Assembly: GCF_003151255.1 (NCBI RefSeq)
Contig: NZ_CP029481.1
Span: 1,550,001 to 1,614,000 of the forward strand
Direction of reading: 5' to 3'
From: Microvirga sp. 17 mud 1-3
GTDB lineage: Bacteria > Pseudomonadota > Alphaproteobacteria > Rhizobiales > Beijerinckiaceae
DNA: 64,000 bases
Part shown: one piece after another, positions 16,624-24,411 of the stretch
How positions within the stretch are numbered: position 1 is the stretch's first letter
Layout of the letters: each line of letters begins with the position of its first letter
Notes under the pieces: model-generated
What the model saw: only the letters and a program-made list of their open reading frames with translations
Database searches by the model: none
Told to the model about the DNA's origin: nothing
Program-made: the position numbers and the translations under genes

Positions 16624-18246
16624 ATGATTCGCGTCGAGAATGTCAGTAAGCAGAGCAGCCATCGGATCCTCTTCGTGGAGGCTTCCGCGACCCTGCAGAA
16701 GGAAGAAAAGGTCGGTCTGGTCGGCCCGAACGGTGCGGGGAAGACCGCTCTCTTCCGCATGATCAACAGGGAGGAGCAGCCCGACGAAGGCCAGATCTCC
16801 GTCGATCGGGGCATCACCGTCGGCTATTTCAGCCAGGATGTCGGCGAAATGGCGGGTCGCAGCACCATTGCCGAGGTGATGGATGGCGCCGGCCCGGTGA
16901 GCACCGTGGCTGCCGAGCTTCGGGAGCTGGAAGCCGCAATGGTGGACCCGGACCGGGCGGACGAACTCGACCAGATCATCGAGCGCTATGGCGAGGTTCA
17001 GGCACGGTATGAGGAGCTGGATGGCTACTCCCTCGAGGGGCGGGCGCGAGAGGTCCTGGCCGGGCTGGGCTTCAGCCAGGAGATGATGGACGGCGATGTC
17101 GGCGCCCTGTCCGGCGGCTGGAAGATGCGGGTCGCACTCGCGCGCATCCTTCTGATGCGCCCGGACGTCATGCTCCTGGACGAGCCGAGCAACCATCTCG
17201 ATCTGGAGAGCCTCATCTGGCTGGAGGCTTTCCTGAAAGGCTATGACGGCGCGCTGCTCATGACCTCGCACGACCGCGCCTTCATGAACCGCATCGTCAA
17301 CAAGATCATCGAGATCGACGGCGGAAATCTGACGACATATTCGGGCGATTACGAATTCTACGAGCAGCAGCGAGCCTCGAACGAGCAGCAGCAGCAGGCT
17401 CAGTTCGAGCGTCAGCAGGCGATGCTTGCCAAGGAAATCAAGTTCATCGAGCGCTTCAAGGCACGCGCCTCTCATGCCGCTCAAGTGCAAAGCCGGGTCA
17501 AGAAGCTGGAAAAGATCGACCGGGTTGAGCCTCCGAAGCGTCGTCAGGCCGTCGCCTTTGAGTTCCAGCCGGCGCCTCGCTCGGGGGAGGATGTTGTCAG
17601 CCTCAGGGGCGTCCACAAGCGTTATGGCAGCCGCAGCATCTATGAAGGGCTGAACTTCGCGGTGCGCCGGAAGGAGCGCTGGTGCGTCCTTGGCGTGAAC
17701 GGTGCCGGCAAGTCGACGCTGCTGAAGCTGGCAGCGGGAGCGACGGATCCCGATGAGGGAACGGTGAATATCGGCAGCAGCGTGAAGATGGGATACTTCG
17801 CTCAACATGCCATGGAATTGCTGGAAGGTGATCGCACCGTGTTCCAGTTTCTGGAGGATGCATTCCCGCAGGCGGGGCAGGGCTCCCTTCGCACCCTTGC
17901 CGGATGCTTCGGCTTCTCGGGCGACGACGCAGAGAAGAAATGCCGTGTGCTCTCAGGTGGCGAGAAGGCGCGCCTTGTCATGGCAAGGATGCTCTACGAT
18001 CCGCCGAACTTCCTGGTGCTTGACGAGCCTACGAACCATCTCGACATGGCCACCAAGGAGATGCTGATCGCCGCGCTCTCGCGCTACGAGGGCACCATGC
18101 TCTTCGTCTCGCACGATCGCCATTTCCTCGCTGCATTGTCAAACCGGGTGCTCGAACTGACGCCTGAGGGAGTTCAGCAATATGGCGGCGGCTACACGGA
18201 ATATGTGGCGCGCACCGGCCAGGAGGCTCCGGGCTTGCGGAACTGA
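16624..18246 (+). CDS. ABC-F family ATPase (YbiT/Uup-like)
   Basis: This 540-residue protein has two ABC ATPase domains in tandem and no membrane segments. Domain 1 has GPNGAGKT, signature LSGGWKMRVALARIL and LLLDEPSNHLD-type Walker B. Domain 2 has GVNGAGKS, LSGGEKARLVMARML and VLDEPTNHLD. A Gln/Glu-rich helical linker near residues 240-300 (QQRASNEQQQQAQFERQQ) joins them. ABC-F proteins act on ribosomes, in translation rescue or antibiotic protection. The start ATG at 16624 opens directly on the first beta strand (MIRVENVSKQ). It stands alone after the catabolic operon. Confidence 0.93.
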   Translation: MIRVENVSKQSSHRILFVEASATLQKEEKVGLVGPNGAGKTALFRMINREEQPDEGQISVDRGITVGYFSQDVGEMAGRSTIAEVMDGAGPVSTVAAELRELEAAMVDPDRADELDQIIERYGEVQARYEELDGYSLEGRAREVLAGLGFSQEMMDGDVGALSGGWKMRVALARILLMRPDVMLLDEPSNHLDLESLIWLEAFLKGYDGALLMTSHDRAFMNRIVNKIIEIDGGNLTTYSGDYEFYEQQRASNEQQQQAQFERQQAMLAKEIKFIERFKARASHAAQVQSRVKKLEKIDRVEPPKRRQAVAFEFQPAPRSGEDVVSLRGVHKRYGSRSIYEGLNFAVRRKERWCVLGVNGAGKSTLLKLAAGATDPDEGTVNIGSSVKMGYFAQHAMELLEGDRTVFQFLEDAFPQAGQGSLRTLAGCFGFSGDDAEKKCRVLSGGEKARLVMARMLYDPPNFLVLDEPTNHLDMATKEMLIAALSRYEGTMLFVSHDRHFLAALSNRVLELTPEGVQQYGGGYTEYVARTGQEAPGLRN

Positions 18247-18511
18247 GTAGAGCGCAGGGGCGCCTCCGAGCTTTGGCCTCGAAACCGCGACTGTCTTTCC
18301 AGTAACCGGCCCGCGAGGCAGACGGCGCAGATCCGATTTTCGATCGTTATACCATAATCCGGCATATTCGGGCTTGTCCTGTAAGATCAGCCTTCTTGCC
18401 GGATAACGATCTCCATTATTCCTGACCGAGGCACTTGCACTGGGGTTGTCGGCCGTGAGGCGGACCCTACGATTAAGTTTCTCAGGACTGGCGAATATTG
18501 GAGATCGAAGG
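18247..18511. other. Intergenic region upstream of the oxidase/cytochrome operon
   Basis: This 265-base gap contains a moderately AT-rich stretch at about 18336-18365 (GATCGTTATACCATAATCC) that could hold a -10 element. I see no FNR/FixK-type box and no clear terminator for the ABC-F gene. Confidence 0.4.
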
Positions 18512-19222
18512 TTGCCGACCCGCGATTACTTCCTTCTAGGCTGGCTCCTTCTCATTGCCGCCTATCCTGTATCCGCCCGGGCACAAGCCACCGAACAGGC
18601 CCCCGATACGCAGGCGGCGCGGGTTCTCGCCTGCGCGCCATGCCATGGCGCGAAAGGGGAGGGGACCGATGACGTCTATTTTCCCCGTCTTGCGGGCAAA
18701 CCGGCAGGCTATCTCTTCAATCAGCTGGTCGCCTTCCGGGAAGGGCGCCGCAAATATCCGCCGATGAACTACCTGCTCGAGTTCCAGCCCGACGAGTCCC
18801 TGAGGAAGATGGCGGAGTATTTCGCCGAACAGATGCCGCCGCTTCCCACCCCTGCCATTCCGAGCGTCAGCAAGGAGGTGCTTGCCCTGGGGGAGACACT
18901 TGTGACGCAAGGGGCGGCCGACCGGGACATTCCGGCCTGTTCGAGCTGCCACGGCGTGCACTTCACGGGAATGGAGCCAGGCATCCCCGGGCTTCTCGGG
19001 TTGCGGGCGAAATACATCAGCGCGCAGCTCGGCGCATGGCGCTATGGCACGAGGACGGCCATTGCGCCGGACTGCATGCAGGTGGTGGCCGGTCACCTGA
19101 CGGAGGAAGATGTCAACGCCATCGCGGCTTATCTGTCGTCCCGTCCCGCCCCCGACAATCCTGCTCCGGCCAAAAAGGGAAGCTACGCGCTTCCCTTCGC
19201 GTGCGGCAGTCAGCCGAACTAG
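18512..19222 (+). CDS. Dihaem cytochrome c, c4-like
   Basis: This exported 236-residue cytochrome has two class I haem domains: Cys41-AP-Cys44-His45 and Cys143-SS-Cys146-His147, each with a downstream Met-containing segment, as in cytochrome c4. The signal peptide is MPTRDYFLLGW...ARAQA. The start is TTG at 18512, chosen because GGAG lies eight bases upstream; a TTG at 18446 would add 22 charged residues ahead of the signal. It begins the run leading to the ba3-type oxidase and is the likely soluble or loosely bound electron carrier. Confidence 0.88.
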   Translation: MPTRDYFLLGWLLLIAAYPVSARAQATEQAPDTQAARVLACAPCHGAKGEGTDDVYFPRLAGKPAGYLFNQLVAFREGRRKYPPMNYLLEFQPDESLRKMAEYFAEQMPPLPTPAIPSVSKEVLALGETLVTQGAADRDIPACSSCHGVHFTGMEPGIPGLLGLRAKYISAQLGAWRYGTRTAIAPDCMQVVAGHLTEEDVNAIAAYLSSRPAPDNPAPAKKGSYALPFACGSQPN

Positions 19223-19232
19223 GGGCATACAC

Positions 19233-20504
19233 ATGCGGATTTATAAATACATCCCATCGTTTGCCCTCACGGCCATGACGATCCTGGTATCCATATCGGG
19301 CAGTGGTGTGGCGCTTGCGCAGGATCGAGCAAAGGCCGATCCCGCGATTATCGCCAAGGGCGAGTATCTGGCGAGGGCAGGGGATTGCATCGCCTGTCAT
19401 ACGGCCCCGGAGGGTCGGCTTTTCGCCGGCGGGCGCGCCATGCCGACACCCTTCGGCACGCTTTACACGTCCAACATCACGCCCGATCCGGAAACGGGGA
19501 TCGGCAAATGGACGGCCGACGACTTCCACAAGATGATGCATTCGGGCCGCATGCCCGACGGGGGGCTGCTCTATCCGGCCATGCCGTTCGGTTCCTATAC
19601 CAAAGTCACGCGGGAGGATAACGACGCGATCTTCGCCTATCTCATGAGCATTCCTCCGGTCAAACAGGCCAATCGCCCGCATGACCTGCGCTTTCCTTAC
19701 AACAACCGTTCTTTGATATTAGGCTGGCGTACGCTGTTCTTTCGCGAAGGCGAGTTCAAGCCCGATCCCAACCAATCGGCGGAATGGAACCGCGGCGCTT
19801 ATCTCGTCGAGGGGCTGGGCCATTGCGGCATGTGCCACACGCCCATCAACGCCCTGGGCGGCAGCTCCGAGACGGAGGCTTTCCAGGGCGGCCTGATCCC
19901 GATGCAGAACTGGTACGCCCCCTCTCTGACCTCCAATAAGGAGGCCGGCCTCGGCGAGTGGAGCATCAAGGACATTACGGACCTCCTGCGCACCGGAATC
20001 TCGAACCGGGGCACGGTCTACGGTCCCATGGCCGAGGTCGTCTACAACAGCCTCCAATACCTCACGGACGAGGACATTCGCGCCATGGCCATCTATCTCA
20101 AGAGCATTGGCCAGAGCAGCCCACCGGAGCCGCCGAATTCCGCCGTACCGACAACGGAGAGCAGTCTTCTGCTCACCCTGGGAAAGACCGTCTACGACAA
20201 GCAATGTGCGAGCTGCCATGGCGCAGACGGCAAAGGCAAGCCGCCTCACTACCCACCTCTTGCAGGCAATCAGTCCATCCAGATGGCCTCCGCGGTCAAT
20301 CCGATCCGCATGGTCCTGAACGGCGGCTATCCGCCGGGGACTTTCGGCAATCCCCTGCCGCACGGCATGCCGCCTTTCGCACAGTCGCTGTCCGACAACG
20401 AGGTCGCGGCCGTCGTCACCTATATCCGCACCGCCTGGGGCAACCGCGGAACCCCGGTGACTGCGGCACAGGCCAACGAATTGCGCTCCGCTCCGCTCAA
20501 TTGA
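19233..20504 (+). CDS. Trihaem cytochrome c (alcohol/gluconate dehydrogenase subunit type)
   Basis: This exported cytochrome of 423 residues has a signal peptide (about 1-30) and three CXXCH sites starting at Cys52, Cys198 and Cys325. The order and spacing, with FGTLYTSNITPDPETGIGKW after haem 1, match the cytochrome subunit of membrane alcohol, gluconate and aldehyde dehydrogenases. No catalytic dehydrogenase subunit is adjacent; instead it sits 10 bases after a c4 gene and 6 bases before oxidase genes. It may link an unlinked periplasmic dehydrogenase to the ba3 oxidase (inference). Confidence 0.9.
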   Translation: MRIYKYIPSFALTAMTILVSISGSGVALAQDRAKADPAIIAKGEYLARAGDCIACHTAPEGRLFAGGRAMPTPFGTLYTSNITPDPETGIGKWTADDFHKMMHSGRMPDGGLLYPAMPFGSYTKVTREDNDAIFAYLMSIPPVKQANRPHDLRFPYNNRSLILGWRTLFFREGEFKPDPNQSAEWNRGAYLVEGLGHCGMCHTPINALGGSSETEAFQGGLIPMQNWYAPSLTSNKEAGLGEWSIKDITDLLRTGISNRGTVYGPMAEVVYNSLQYLTDEDIRAMAIYLKSIGQSSPPEPPNSAVPTTESSLLLTLGKTVYDKQCASCHGADGKGKPPHYPPLAGNQSIQMASAVNPIRMVLNGGYPPGTFGNPLPHGMPPFAQSLSDNEVAAVVTYIRTAWGNRGTPVTAAQANELRSAPLN

Positions 20505-20510
20505 GGCACC

Positions 20511-20693
20511 ATGATCAATTCCGAGCCCCCTTCACCCCGCCCGCAGGCCACGCACGACGAGGCCACGGACGCGGCCGTGCGCGCGGGACCCAAAGGGGCG
20601 GCCGTGGTCGCCGGTATCGCGACTGCGATCGTCGTGGCGATCTGGTTCGCGTTCTACTTCTTCGTGTTCCTTCCCCGTGGGGTTGCCCAATGA
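20511..20693 (+). CDS. Small single-helix membrane protein, putative oxidase accessory subunit
   Basis: This is a 60-residue protein: a Pro/Ala-rich N-terminus with acidic residues, then one transmembrane helix (about residues 30-54, AAVVAGIATAIVVAIWFAFYFFVF) and a short tail. It lies six bases after the trihaem cytochrome and abuts CoxII. Single-helix subunits (IIa) are known in ba3-type oxidases, so that role is reasonable, but the sequence alone cannot prove it. Confidence 0.65.
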   Translation: MINSEPPSPRPQATHDEATDAAVRAGPKGAAVVAGIATAIVVAIWFAFYFFVFLPRGVAQ

Positions 20694-20709
20694 TGAGCTG
20701 CGTTTTCCC

Positions 20710-21279
20710 ATGACAGCCGGTCACACCCACACTTCCGATGACGGCGCTGACGTGGCCGCCCGTGCCGAACGCCGATGGACGATGCTGTCGGTGGCGATCA
20801 TCGTGGTCCTTTCGGGAGCTGCAGCCTTCGCGGGCATTCATCAGGCGACCATGCCCCAGGCCCGTGTCGAGACGGCTGATCCGACCACGTTGCACATTCA
20901 AGGGGAGTTCGTGGAGACGAATCTGGGCAGCGCTGTCGAGCCGGATGGCTCAGTCACCGTGAGGGCCATCGGACAGCGCTATTCCTTTACCCCACAATGC
21001 ATCCTCGTACCGGCCGATACGCCGATCACGCTTCGAGCGACGAGTTCGGATGTCGTGCATGGACTGCTGATCCAGGGCACGAACGTCAACACCATGCTGA
21101 TCCCCGGCTATGTGTCGGTCCTGACAGCCCGCTTCCAGAAACCCGGCGACCATCTCATGCCCTGCCAGGAGTTCTGCAGCATCGGGCATGAGGGAATGTG
21201 GGCCAGGGTCAAGGTGATCGACAAGGCCGCCTTCAACGACATGGCATCTCAGCAGCGGAGACTGAGCTGTGTTGAGTAG
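20710..21279 (+). CDS. cbaB: ba3-type cytochrome c oxidase subunit II
   Basis: This 190-residue subunit has one N-terminal transmembrane helix (about 20-45) and a periplasmic cupredoxin domain. The CuA ligands are all present: His117, Cys152, Cys156, His160 and Met163 in the CQEFCSIGHEGM motif. It is short, like the Thermus ba3 subunit II, and lacks the two-helix N-terminus of aa3 enzymes. An in-frame GTG at 20677 would overlap the small membrane protein by 17 bases; neither start has a good SD, so the start is uncertain. The 3' end overlaps subunit I by 11 bases. Confidence 0.9.
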   Translation: MTAGHTHTSDDGADVAARAERRWTMLSVAIIVVLSGAAAFAGIHQATMPQARVETADPTTLHIQGEFVETNLGSAVEPDGSVTVRAIGQRYSFTPQCILVPADTPITLRATSSDVVHGLLIQGTNVNTMLIPGYVSVLTARFQKPGDHLMPCQEFCSIGHEGMWARVKVIDKAAFNDMASQQRRLSCVE

Positions 21280-22894
21280 CAAGCGCCTCATCCTCGCCCA
21301 TTTCTGGCTCGCCTTCGCGGTTTTCGGGATCGCCCTGCTCCTCGGGGCCTGGCAGATGTTCGTCCGGAGCCCCCTTCACACCTGGATCAGCAATCCGGAA
21401 TGGTACTACCGCTCGCTCACGGCGCACGGCACCGTCATGGGTTATGTCTTCCCGACCCTGGTTGCCATGGGGTTTGGATACTCAATCAGCGAGGCAGCGC
21501 TCCGGCAGCCACTCGTCGGGCGCCGCTGGGCATGGGTCGGTTTCTGGCTGATCGCCGTCGGAGCCGTCACGGCCATGATTCCGGTGTCCATGGGCCTCGC
21601 GTCGGTTCTTTACACCTTCTATCCGCCGCTGATCGGTAATCCCTTCTATTATATCGGCGTCGTTCTGGTGGTTGTCGGATCCTGGATCTGGGTCGGGCTG
21701 ATGTCCGTCAACCTCTACGTCTGGAAGCGGGATCATCCGGGCGAGCCGGTGCCGCTCGCCATGTTCGCCAATGTGGCTGGCTCCTATCTGTGGGGCTGGA
21801 CGGCGGTCGGCGCTGCCCTCGAGCTCCTGTTCCAGATCCTGCCTGCCGCTCTCGGCTTCACGTCGACCATCGACGCCGGGCTGTCGCGAGTGTTCTTTTC
21901 CTGGACGCTGCACGCGATCGTCTATTTCTGGCTGATGCCGACCTATATCGCGTATTATACGATCTTTCCCCGGGCGATCGGCGGAAAGCTCTACAGCGAT
22001 CCGATGGCGCGCATCGCCTTCATCCTGTTCCTCGTGGTCTCGATGCCGATCGGGATCCACCACGCCTTTGCGGATCCGCAGGTCGGTGCAGGCTTCAAGT
22101 TCATCCATTCCGCCTTCACGGCCTTGGTGGCTTTGCCGACGCTTCTGACGGTCTTCACGATCTGTGCGTCCGCCGAGCTGGCGGCGCGGCTCCGTGGCGG
22201 GCGAGGGCCGTTCGGATGGGTCAGGGCCCTGCCGTGGGGCAATCCGATCATGCTGGCCACGGCTCTCTCCTTCGTCATGCTCGGTTTCGGTGGCGCGGGT
22301 GGACTCATCAACATGAGCTACCAGCTGGATACGACGATCCACAATACGCAATGGATCACGGGGCATTTCCACCTGATCTTCGGTGGCGCAATCGTCATCA
22401 TGTATTTCGCCATAGCCTATGATCTCTGGCCTCACTTGACCGGCCGCGCGCTTGAAAGCCTCGGACTCATACGGCTCCAGCTCTGGCTCTGGTTCATCGG
22501 CATGATGGTGACGACGTTCCCATGGCACTATGTCGGCATTCTCGGCATGCCCCGTCGCATGGCGTATTTCGACTACAGCCATCCGGGTCTGGCTGCCGAG
22601 GCCTTTTCGGTGAGCATGTCGGCAGTTGGGGGATTCATTCTCGTCGCCTCAGGCGTCCTGTTCCTCACGGTGCTGATCCGAGGGCAATGGGCGCCGCTGA
22701 CAGAGCCCGGCGAGTATCGTTTCAGCACGGCGGTCCACCCACCCGTCTCACTTCCGGCGGCCCTCAACGGGCATGCGCTCTGGGTCTGTCTGATGATCGG
22801 CCTGACCGTGACCAATTACGGCTTCCCGATCATGCAGCTTCTCGTGCGGCCGGAGACCTCCGTACCGGCCGTCTATGTGGGGTCACAGCAATGA
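21269..22894 (+). CDS. cbaA: ba3-type cytochrome c oxidase subunit I
   Basis: This 541-residue catalytic subunit belongs to the B-family haem-copper oxidases. Ligands are visible: His53 and His368 for the low-spin haem, His366 for the high-spin haem, and CuB ligands His215, His264 and His265. Tyr219 in HAIVY is placed for the His-Tyr crosslink. Long stretches (GGRGPFGWVRALPW, GIHHAFADP) resemble the Thermus ba3 enzyme. The Tyr favours an oxygen reductase over an NO reductase. About 13 helices are evident. Start GTG 21269 overlaps subunit II; TTG 21272 is possible. Confidence 0.93.
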   Translation: MLSSKRLILAHFWLAFAVFGIALLLGAWQMFVRSPLHTWISNPEWYYRSLTAHGTVMGYVFPTLVAMGFGYSISEAALRQPLVGRRWAWVGFWLIAVGAVTAMIPVSMGLASVLYTFYPPLIGNPFYYIGVVLVVVGSWIWVGLMSVNLYVWKRDHPGEPVPLAMFANVAGSYLWGWTAVGAALELLFQILPAALGFTSTIDAGLSRVFFSWTLHAIVYFWLMPTYIAYYTIFPRAIGGKLYSDPMARIAFILFLVVSMPIGIHHAFADPQVGAGFKFIHSAFTALVALPTLLTVFTICASAELAARLRGGRGPFGWVRALPWGNPIMLATALSFVMLGFGGAGGLINMSYQLDTTIHNTQWITGHFHLIFGGAIVIMYFAIAYDLWPHLTGRALESLGLIRLQLWLWFIGMMVTTFPWHYVGILGMPRRMAYFDYSHPGLAAEAFSVSMSAVGGFILVASGVLFLTVLIRGQWAPLTEPGEYRFSTAVHPPVSLPAALNGHALWVCLMIGLTVTNYGFPIMQLLVRPETSVPAVYVGSQQ

Positions 22895-23709
22895 GCACGG
22901 AGCGCCTCTTCTCGCTCAGGAACCCCTGGTTCGTAGGAGCCGTCGGGATCACGGCGGGGCTTTTCGTGCTGACGGCCGTCGGCGGTCTGATCATTCTTCC
23001 CTTCGCACAGCGGGACGTCACCTTCGCGGGCATCTGGGATGCGATCTGCAGTGCCGCGGGGGTGCCTCAGGCACGTTCAAGCGCGAACCCGGTCCAGCCG
23101 GACTTCAAGATCTCGACAGTGGTCATAACCCCGGCGATGCTCAGCAATCCCAGCCAGGAATCCATCGGCCGCGGAGCCACGCTCGCGCAGCAATGCGCCA
23201 TCTGCCACGGCCCCGTCGGCGTCACCAGGGCCGATTCCCCGAACCTTGCAGGCCAGTATGCACCCGCGATCTACAAACAGCTCAAGGATTTCAAATCCGG
23301 CGCACGGGTCAATGCGGTCATGACGCCTTTCGCCCTGCCGTTGAGCGAGCAGGACATCGTGGATCTGTCCGCCTATTATGCCTACCTTCCCCGCCTTCCG
23401 GCCTACCACCCCGACCAGGGCAGGCCCGCGCCGCGGATCGTGGTCAATGGTGCACCCTTGCGCAACATCGCTTCCTGCGGATCCTGCCACGGTGGCCTCG
23501 ACAACAAGACCGGCAGCCCTTGGCTGGAAGGCCAGTCGGCCGCCTATATCAAGGCCCAGCTCGAGGCTTTCGCGTCCGGCGCGCGCCGCAACGATATCAG
23601 CCAGCAGATGCGCAATATCGCCCGCCAGATGACCCCTGCGGAGATCGAGGAGGCGGCTCAATACTACGCATCGCAGCCGCCGCACCTGCAGCGGGCGAGC
23701 GTGCCTTAA
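22891..23709 (+). CDS. Membrane-anchored dihaem cytochrome c, c4-like
   Basis: This 272-residue cytochrome has an N-terminal anchor helix (about residues 13-36) and two haem sites: Cys102-AI-Cys105-His106 and Cys196-GS-Cys199-His200. Its start overlaps the subunit I stop (ATGA), so it is translationally coupled and probably a physical part of the oxidase, like a caa3-style tethered donor. It is the third cytochrome and brings the CXXCH count of the operon to seven. Confidence 0.92.
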   Translation: MSTERLFSLRNPWFVGAVGITAGLFVLTAVGGLIILPFAQRDVTFAGIWDAICSAAGVPQARSSANPVQPDFKISTVVITPAMLSNPSQESIGRGATLAQQCAICHGPVGVTRADSPNLAGQYAPAIYKQLKDFKSGARVNAVMTPFALPLSEQDIVDLSAYYAYLPRLPAYHPDQGRPAPRIVVNGAPLRNIASCGSCHGGLDNKTGSPWLEGQSAAYIKAQLEAFASGARRNDISQQMRNIARQMTPAEIEEAAQYYASQPPHLQRASVP

Positions 23710-23880
23710 AGGCGATCGGGCAGCAGGCCATCGACTGCTCGCGCCAGACAGGCGACTTGGTGCGGCTCTCGGCCGCCTCCAGTTTACAGGAGGGCAACGC
23801 TATGAGAGCAAGGCCGTATAACACTCTTGGCCGATAGGGAGGCTTCCGTTTGGACTTAAGGAATGTCGCCTTAAAGGCGA
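23703..23880. repeat. Repeated 13-mer GCCTTAAAGGCGA flanking a short gap
   Basis: The identical 13-mer occurs at 23703-23715 (over the cytochrome stop codon) and at 23868-23880. Each copy contains the near-palindrome GCCTTAAAGGC. They may be binding sites or chance; a CTTAAG also occurs at 23855-23860. Confidence 0.4.
23802..23837 (+). CDS. Possible 11-residue leader peptide (MRARPYNTLGR)
   Basis: A very short reading frame has a near-perfect SD (CAGGAGGG) seven bases before its ATG. It lies between the oxidase-linked cytochrome and the YbaN-like gene. The strength of the SD is the only evidence; no attenuator structure with a T tract follows. Confidence 0.25.
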   Translation: MRARPYNTLGR

Positions 23881-23924
23881 AGAGGAGTTGCACGCTCCCT
23901 CGACCTTTCCGCTCCTGAACTTTC

Positions 23925-24299
23925 ATGCGCAGGCTTTACTCCTGTTTCGGATATGGATGCATCGCCCTCGCGCTGCTTGGCCTGATGCTCCCGCTCCTGC
24001 CCACGACGCCGTTTTTGCTGCTCGCCCTCTGGTGCTTTGCCCGATCCGCCCCGGAACGAGTGGAATGGCTTTATGATCATCCCAAATTCGGAGCGCTGCT
24101 ATCAAACTGGCGCGACGAGGGAGCCATTCCGCTTTCAGCAAAGGTCGCGGCCGTTGGTTCGATTGGCCTCTCCTACGCGGTGATTGTTTGGACCACGGAT
24201 GGCGGGCTCGTGCGTCTGATCGCGGCCTTCCCGATGGCCGGAGTGGCGCTCTACGTGTCTACACGCCCAAGGCCGAGCGAAACCAAACGCGACGGTTAG
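23925..24299 (+). CDS. YbaN/DUF454 family inner-membrane protein
   Basis: This 124-residue protein shows the DUF454 signature GLMLPLLPTTPFLLLALWCFARSAPE, followed by WLYDHPKFG and LSNWRDEGAIP. It has three to four hydrophobic segments. The family's biochemical function is unknown to me; members often sit near respiratory or denitrification genes. It follows the cytochrome operon on the same strand after 215 bases and has no clear SD. Confidence 0.88.
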   Translation: MRRLYSCFGYGCIALALLGLMLPLLPTTPFLLLALWCFARSAPERVEWLYDHPKFGALLSNWRDEGAIPLSAKVAAVGSIGLSYAVIVWTTDGGLVRLIAAFPMAGVALYVSTRPRPSETKRDG

Positions 24300-24411
24300 G
24301 GGGCGTCTGCGCGGCTTCCGATCTCTCTTTTATTTGCTTTGCCGCAAAGCTGCGTGTCATCGGGGGTGCAAGAAAGGGCGCCAAGCTCACCTTTCTCACC
24401 GGACCATTACT

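Noticed and set aside
17375..17425. CAG-rich microsatellite in the ABC-F gene
   Set aside because: It encodes the Gln-rich linker normal for ABC-F proteins and is not a perfect repeat.
21269..22894. Subunit I as a nitric oxide reductase
   Set aside because: The HAIVY motif keeps the crosslinking Tyr, and subunit II has a full CuA site, as in ba3 oxygen reductases.
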